Below are positions 60,910 to 64,000 of a DNA stretch of 64,000 nucleotides, in pieces (position 1 is the first letter of the stretch; every line of letters starts with the position of its first letter). This stretch comes from G963662655 sp963665015 (lineage in GTDB: Bacteria > Cloacimonadota > Cloacimonadia > Cloacimonadales > JAIOQZ01): positions 2,294,001-2,358,000 of the forward strand of contig CAXXSY010000004.1 in assembly GCA_963665015.2 (NCBI GenBank), written 5' to 3'. The position numbers and the translations under genes were made by a program. The notes under the pieces were generated by a model. That model ran no database searches and was not told the DNA's origin. It worked only from the letters and a program-made list of their open reading frames with translations.

Positions 60910-63048
60910 ATGAAAAGTCCAATAAGAGTCGATTCCAACGCAAAGCTTACCGGCAGAACGAAATACATCGACGACTACCGCGAAGAAGGTATGCTGGAAG
61001 GCGCTATCTACTTCTCGTCTGCACACGCGGGTAAACTTAAAAAGATCGTCTTCCCCACCCGGTTCGATCTGTCCGAATTCACCATCGTCCTGTCCAGCGA
61101 CATCCCGGGCGAAAACATCGTCCCCGAGCCGGTCTGCGACCAGTTGTTCCTCGTCGAGCAGCACATCGGATACAAGGGACAACCCATCCTCGCCGTCGCG
61201 CATCCGGATCGAGAAATCGTCAGAGAATTCGTCGAGGGAATCCGGATCGAAGTGGAAGAATTTTCGGCGATTACGGAAACCAAAGTCGCCATGGACGACG
61301 AGCGCAACGCCTTCGGTCATGAGATCGTGATCGACCACGGTGCGCACCGCGCGGTCGATCCGAAGTGGATTTATACGCGATCCGTCTATTACACGCCGCA
61401 TCAGGAACAGGCGTACCTCGAACCGCAAGGCATGATCGCGCGCTATGACGATCAGACCCGCGTCATGCACGTGCGAGGCACCATGCAGTGCCCGTACTTC
61501 GTGAAATCGGCGGTTGACCGGATCATGGGAAACAAGATCGAGAAGACGATCGTGCAAGTCTCGGAAGGGATCGGCGGTGCATTCGGCGGCAAAGAGGATT
61601 TTCCGAACATCGTCGCCGGGCTCAGCGCGCTGCTCAGCTACAAATCCGCAAAACCGGTCAAGATCGTGCTCGATCGCGCGGTCGATATCCAGGTGACCAC
61701 CAAGCGGCACCCGTCCCGCACCGAAATCCAATCCTGGCTCGATCCGGACGACCATTCCATTCGCAAGTTTTCCGTTGATTTCCGGCTCGACGCCGGTTTC
61801 TACCAGACGCTTTCACCGGTGGTGCTGGCGCGCGGCGTGCTGCATGCCGCAGGCTGCTACCGGTGCGACGACGTCTATATCCGCGGCAGACTTATTAAAA
61901 GCAACACCCCGCCCAACGGCGCGTTCAGAGGATTCGGAGCGCCTCAATCGCTGTTTGCCATCGAGTCGCATATCGACGATCTGGCGAAGAAGCTGAACCT
62001 CGATCCACTCGAATTTCGCCGAAAGAACCTCTTCTCGAAGGGTGATCCGATGCCCACCACGCAGGCCGTGCCGGAGAATCACATCCACGACGCGCTGGAG
62101 AGGCTGGTCGAGATATCCGACTACGAAAAGAAGGTGCGGGAATTTGCCGAATACAATCGCACGCACCGTGACAAGAAGGGCATCGGGCTTTCGGTGGCAA
62201 TGCACGGCGGAGGCTACACCGGCAACGGCGAAAAGTTGATGAAGTCCGAGGTGAAGGTCGTGATCGAAAAGGATGCCACGGTAAAGGTTTACGTCATCAA
62301 CACCGAGATGGGGCAGGGTGTGCAGACCACCCTCGCGCAGTGCGTCGCGGAAGAACTCGGACACCCGCTCGAAAAGACTTTCTATATGTTCCCCGACACA
62401 TCCAAAGCGCCCGACAGCGGGCCCACCGTCGCCTCCAGAACCATCTACATCATCGGCAACCTGCTCCGCAAGTTGGCGCGAGATATCCGCAGCGAGATCG
62501 GCGAGGCTCCATTAGAGGACTACATCCGTCAGCATCCGGACAAGTTCCCCATGGAGCGGCACAGCTTCTTCGAAGCCGACGATTCAGTCGATTTCGACGA
62601 GACGACGTACAAGGGCACCGGCTACAAGGACTACTCCTGGGCCGCGTGCGCGATCGAGATCGCGTACGATCCCGACACCTGGACGGTCGAACCGGTGAAG
62701 GTGTGGAGCGTGCTGGACATCGGCAAGGTGATCAACCACGACATCGCCATCGGGCAGGTGATCGGCGGTGTGACACAGGGCATCTTCTGGGGGCTTACCG
62801 AGTACTTCGAGAAGGAGGGTGTCGGGCGCATGAACGGCCTGACCGACTATGTGCTGCCCACCACACTGGACGCGCCGGATTTCGCGGTCGAATTTATTCA
62901 CACCGATTCCGACGTCGCCAAGGGTTTAGGGGAGATACCGATGGACTTCCCGGCGGCGGCGCTTCGCAACGCCGTACTCTTCGCGTCGGGCAAGAAATTT
63001 TGTGAGATTCCGCTGATTCCGGAACGCATTTTTCGGGAGGAAACGTGA
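60910..63048 (+). CDS. xdhA: xanthine dehydrogenase-family molybdenum-binding subunit
   Basis: The protein has 712 residues; the ATG at 60910 follows GAGGTAAAT. The N-terminal a/b hammerhead domain (GRTKYIDDYR) leads to the Mo-pterin domains with GGAFGGKEDF, the Arg-bearing NTPPNGAFRGFGAPQS and NTEMGQGVQTTLAQ. The catalytic Glu is in KGLGEIPM at about residue 675. The family hydroxylates purines, aldehydes or aromatic compounds; the substrate cannot be read from these motifs. The next gene, the 2Fe-2S subunit, overlaps by four bases. Confidence 0.9.
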   Translation: MKSPIRVDSNAKLTGRTKYIDDYREEGMLEGAIYFSSAHAGKLKKIVFPTRFDLSEFTIVLSSDIPGENIVPEPVCDQLFLVEQHIGYKGQPILAVAHPDREIVREFVEGIRIEVEEFSAITETKVAMDDERNAFGHEIVIDHGAHRAVDPKWIYTRSVYYTPHQEQAYLEPQGMIARYDDQTRVMHVRGTMQCPYFVKSAVDRIMGNKIEKTIVQVSEGIGGAFGGKEDFPNIVAGLSALLSYKSAKPVKIVLDRAVDIQVTTKRHPSRTEIQSWLDPDDHSIRKFSVDFRLDAGFYQTLSPVVLARGVLHAAGCYRCDDVYIRGRLIKSNTPPNGAFRGFGAPQSLFAIESHIDDLAKKLNLDPLEFRRKNLFSKGDPMPTTQAVPENHIHDALERLVEISDYEKKVREFAEYNRTHRDKKGIGLSVAMHGGGYTGNGEKLMKSEVKVVIEKDATVKVYVINTEMGQGVQTTLAQCVAEELGHPLEKTFYMFPDTSKAPDSGPTVASRTIYIIGNLLRKLARDIRSEIGEAPLEDYIRQHPDKFPMERHSFFEADDSVDFDETTYKGTGYKDYSWAACAIEIAYDPDTWTVEPVKVWSVLDIGKVINHDIAIGQVIGGVTQGIFWGLTEYFEKEGVGRMNGLTDYVLPTTLDAPDFAVEFIHTDSDVAKGLGEIPMDFPAAALRNAVLFASGKKFCEIPLIPERIFREET

Positions 63049-63515
63049 AAATAGTTTTTAGACTAAACGGAAAACCGGTCGAGATCGATTGCGATCCCAT
63101 GCGACGACTGCTCGACATCGTCCGCGAAGACTTTTGCCTGACCGGCACCAAAGAAGGCTGTGGCGAAGGCGAATGCGGCGCTTGCACGGTGCTGTTGAAC
63201 GGAAAGCCCGCCACCAGTTGCCTGGTCAACGCGGTGCAACTCGAAGGTGCGGAGGTCGTCACCGTCGAAGGCGTAGCCGAGACCGAGACCGGCAAGAAGC
63301 TCATCGCCTGCTACGACAAAACCAACGCCGTGCAGTGCGGGTTCTGCTTCCCGGGCTTCGTCGTCTCGTCCTACTACTACCTGACGCACGACGGCGAGCC
63401 GAACCTGGAGAAGATCAAGCGCGCGCTCTCCGGCAACATCTGCCGCTGCACCGGCTACACGAAAATCTTCGAGGCCGTCATGATGGCGTGCGAGATAGTG
63501 GGAGGCGCGTCATGA
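63045..63515 (+). CDS. xdhC: 2Fe-2S subunit of the molybdenum hydroxylase
   Basis: The protein has 156 residues and a GTG start at 63045 preceded by GGGAGGAAAC. The plant-type ferredoxin cluster is GCGEGECGACTV with a later C in TSCLV, and the second 2Fe-2S domain has CGFCFPGF and NICRCTGYTKI. It transfers electrons from the Mo site to FAD. It overlaps both neighbours, giving the order Mo subunit, 2Fe-2S subunit, FAD subunit. The letter of the symbol differs between naming schemes. Confidence 0.9.
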   Translation: MKIVFRLNGKPVEIDCDPMRRLLDIVREDFCLTGTKEGCGEGECGACTVLLNGKPATSCLVNAVQLEGAEVVTVEGVAETETGKKLIACYDKTNAVQCGFCFPGFVVSSYYYLTHDGEPNLEKIKRALSGNICRCTGYTKIFEAVMMACEIVGGAS

Positions 63516-64000
63516 TCGTCCCGAAGAATATCGAAGAACTGAAAGCCGCGCTGAGGGATATCCCCGAGAATACCTTCTTCCTCGCCGGCGGAACCGACCT
63601 CAACGTGCAGATCAGAAAAAGCATAATCGAGCCGTCCGAAATCATCTACATCAACCGCATCCCCGAGATGCGCGAGATCGCCATGCAGGGCGACAATATC
63701 GCAATCGGCGCGACGATCACCTTCATGGAGCTGCTCGAATCGGCGTTGATTGAAGAACATTTTCCCCTGCTGCAAACCGCGCTGAAGGACTTCGCCTCTC
63801 CCCTCTTGCAGAGCACCGCGACCCTCGGCGGCAACATCGCCAACGGATCGCCTACTGCCGACGTGATGCCGCTGCTGCTCGTCCTGGACGCAAAGCTCGA
63901 ACTGCTTTCGCCGGAAGAAATTCGCACCGTCGAGATCAGAGATTTTTACCACGGCTACAAGAAAAATTTGCTGAAGAGTGGCGAGATCATCTACCGTATC
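63512..64000 (+). CDS. xdhB: FAD-binding subunit of the molybdenum hydroxylase (3' truncated by window end)
   Basis: An open frame of 163 codons runs to the right edge from the ATG at 63512, which overlaps the preceding stop. FFLAGGTDLNVQIRK and TATLGGNIANGSPTADVMPLLL are the FAD-binding motifs of the CoxM/XdhB family. The C-terminal CO_deh_flav_C domain lies beyond the window. With the two upstream genes it would complete a three-subunit enzyme. Confidence 0.9.
   Translation, partial: MIVPKNIEELKAALRDIPENTFFLAGGTDLNVQIRKSIIEPSEIIYINRIPEMREIAMQGDNIAIGATITFMELLESALIEEHFPLLQTALKDFASPLLQSTATLGGNIANGSPTADVMPLLLVLDAKLELLSPEEIRTVEIRDFYHGYKKNLLKSGEIIYRI

Noticed and set aside
1..64000. tRNA, rRNA or riboswitch genes.
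   Set aside because: The intergenic gaps were read for cloverleaf, T-box and other known leader elements, and none was convincing.

Overview
The window is about 64 kb of gene-dense bacterial chromosome (roughly 55% GC by eye) with no rRNA, tRNA, CRISPR array or phage module that I can see. The lineage looks like an FCB-superphylum bacterium. The main clue is four large secreted proteins that end in a FlgD/type-A-sorting-like tail of the form YPNPFNPET...VYNVKGQLVRTL...GVYLINL...LLLK. Large secreted GLUG-repeat proteins point the same way. Cloacimonadota or a relative is my best guess, from recall of tail sequences and not from a search.

Layout. 1-2.8 kb: the end of an HD-type dNTPase-like gene, then prfB (with the classic in-frame TGA and +1 frameshift site), uppS and cdsA, overlapping or nearly so. 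3.3-15.4 kb: four tandem paralogous secreted proteins of about 940-970 residues with a sorting-like tail, separated by palindromic repeat islands. 15.6-20.0 kb (minus strand): yifB/comM-like ATPase, threonine aldolase, a membrane protein and a TtcA-like thiolase. 20.1-24.3 kb: an overlapping operon with a chorismate synthase-chorismate mutase fusion, a dehydroquinase-shikimate dehydrogenase fusion, an exported protein and a Xer recombinase. 24.25-26.3 kb: nested perfect palindromes beside an IS200/REP-type Y1 transposase that overlaps dinB by 4 bp. 26.5-34.2 kb: a TPR protein ending in a histidine-kinase phosphoacceptor domain without an ATPase domain, a left-handed beta-helix transferase, a DPM1-like glycosyltransferase, an RlmD/TrmA-type methyltransferase, a PEGA lipoprotein, a class II aldolase and a DEAD-box helicase. 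34.3-46.8 kb (minus strand): three secreted GLUG-repeat proteins built from 1, 4 and 5 copies of a roughly 300-390-residue supermodule, with shared, mosaic 3' ends. 47.2-51.6 kb: alaS, a methyltransferase and a GT9 glycosyltransferase. 51.8-59.4 kb: three overlapping genes encoding a 1421-residue NTPase-TPR-GAF-sigma54-activator fusion, a DEDDh exonuclease-DinG helicase and a macrodomain protein. 59.7-64 kb: a threonine synthase-like PLP enzyme co-directional with the three subunits of a xanthine-dehydrogenase-family molybdenum hydroxylase, the last running off the window.

The most distinctive content is: (i) the NTPase/TPR/GAF/sigma54 regulator, exonuclease-helicase and macrodomain operon; (ii) the two surface-protein families whose 3' ends appear to be homogenised by gene conversion; (iii) a dense set of palindromic intergenic repeat families, some with arms that changed together, including a REP-like element next to a Y1 transposase; and (iv) the chorismate synthase-chorismate mutase fusion next to a second shikimate-pathway fusion.
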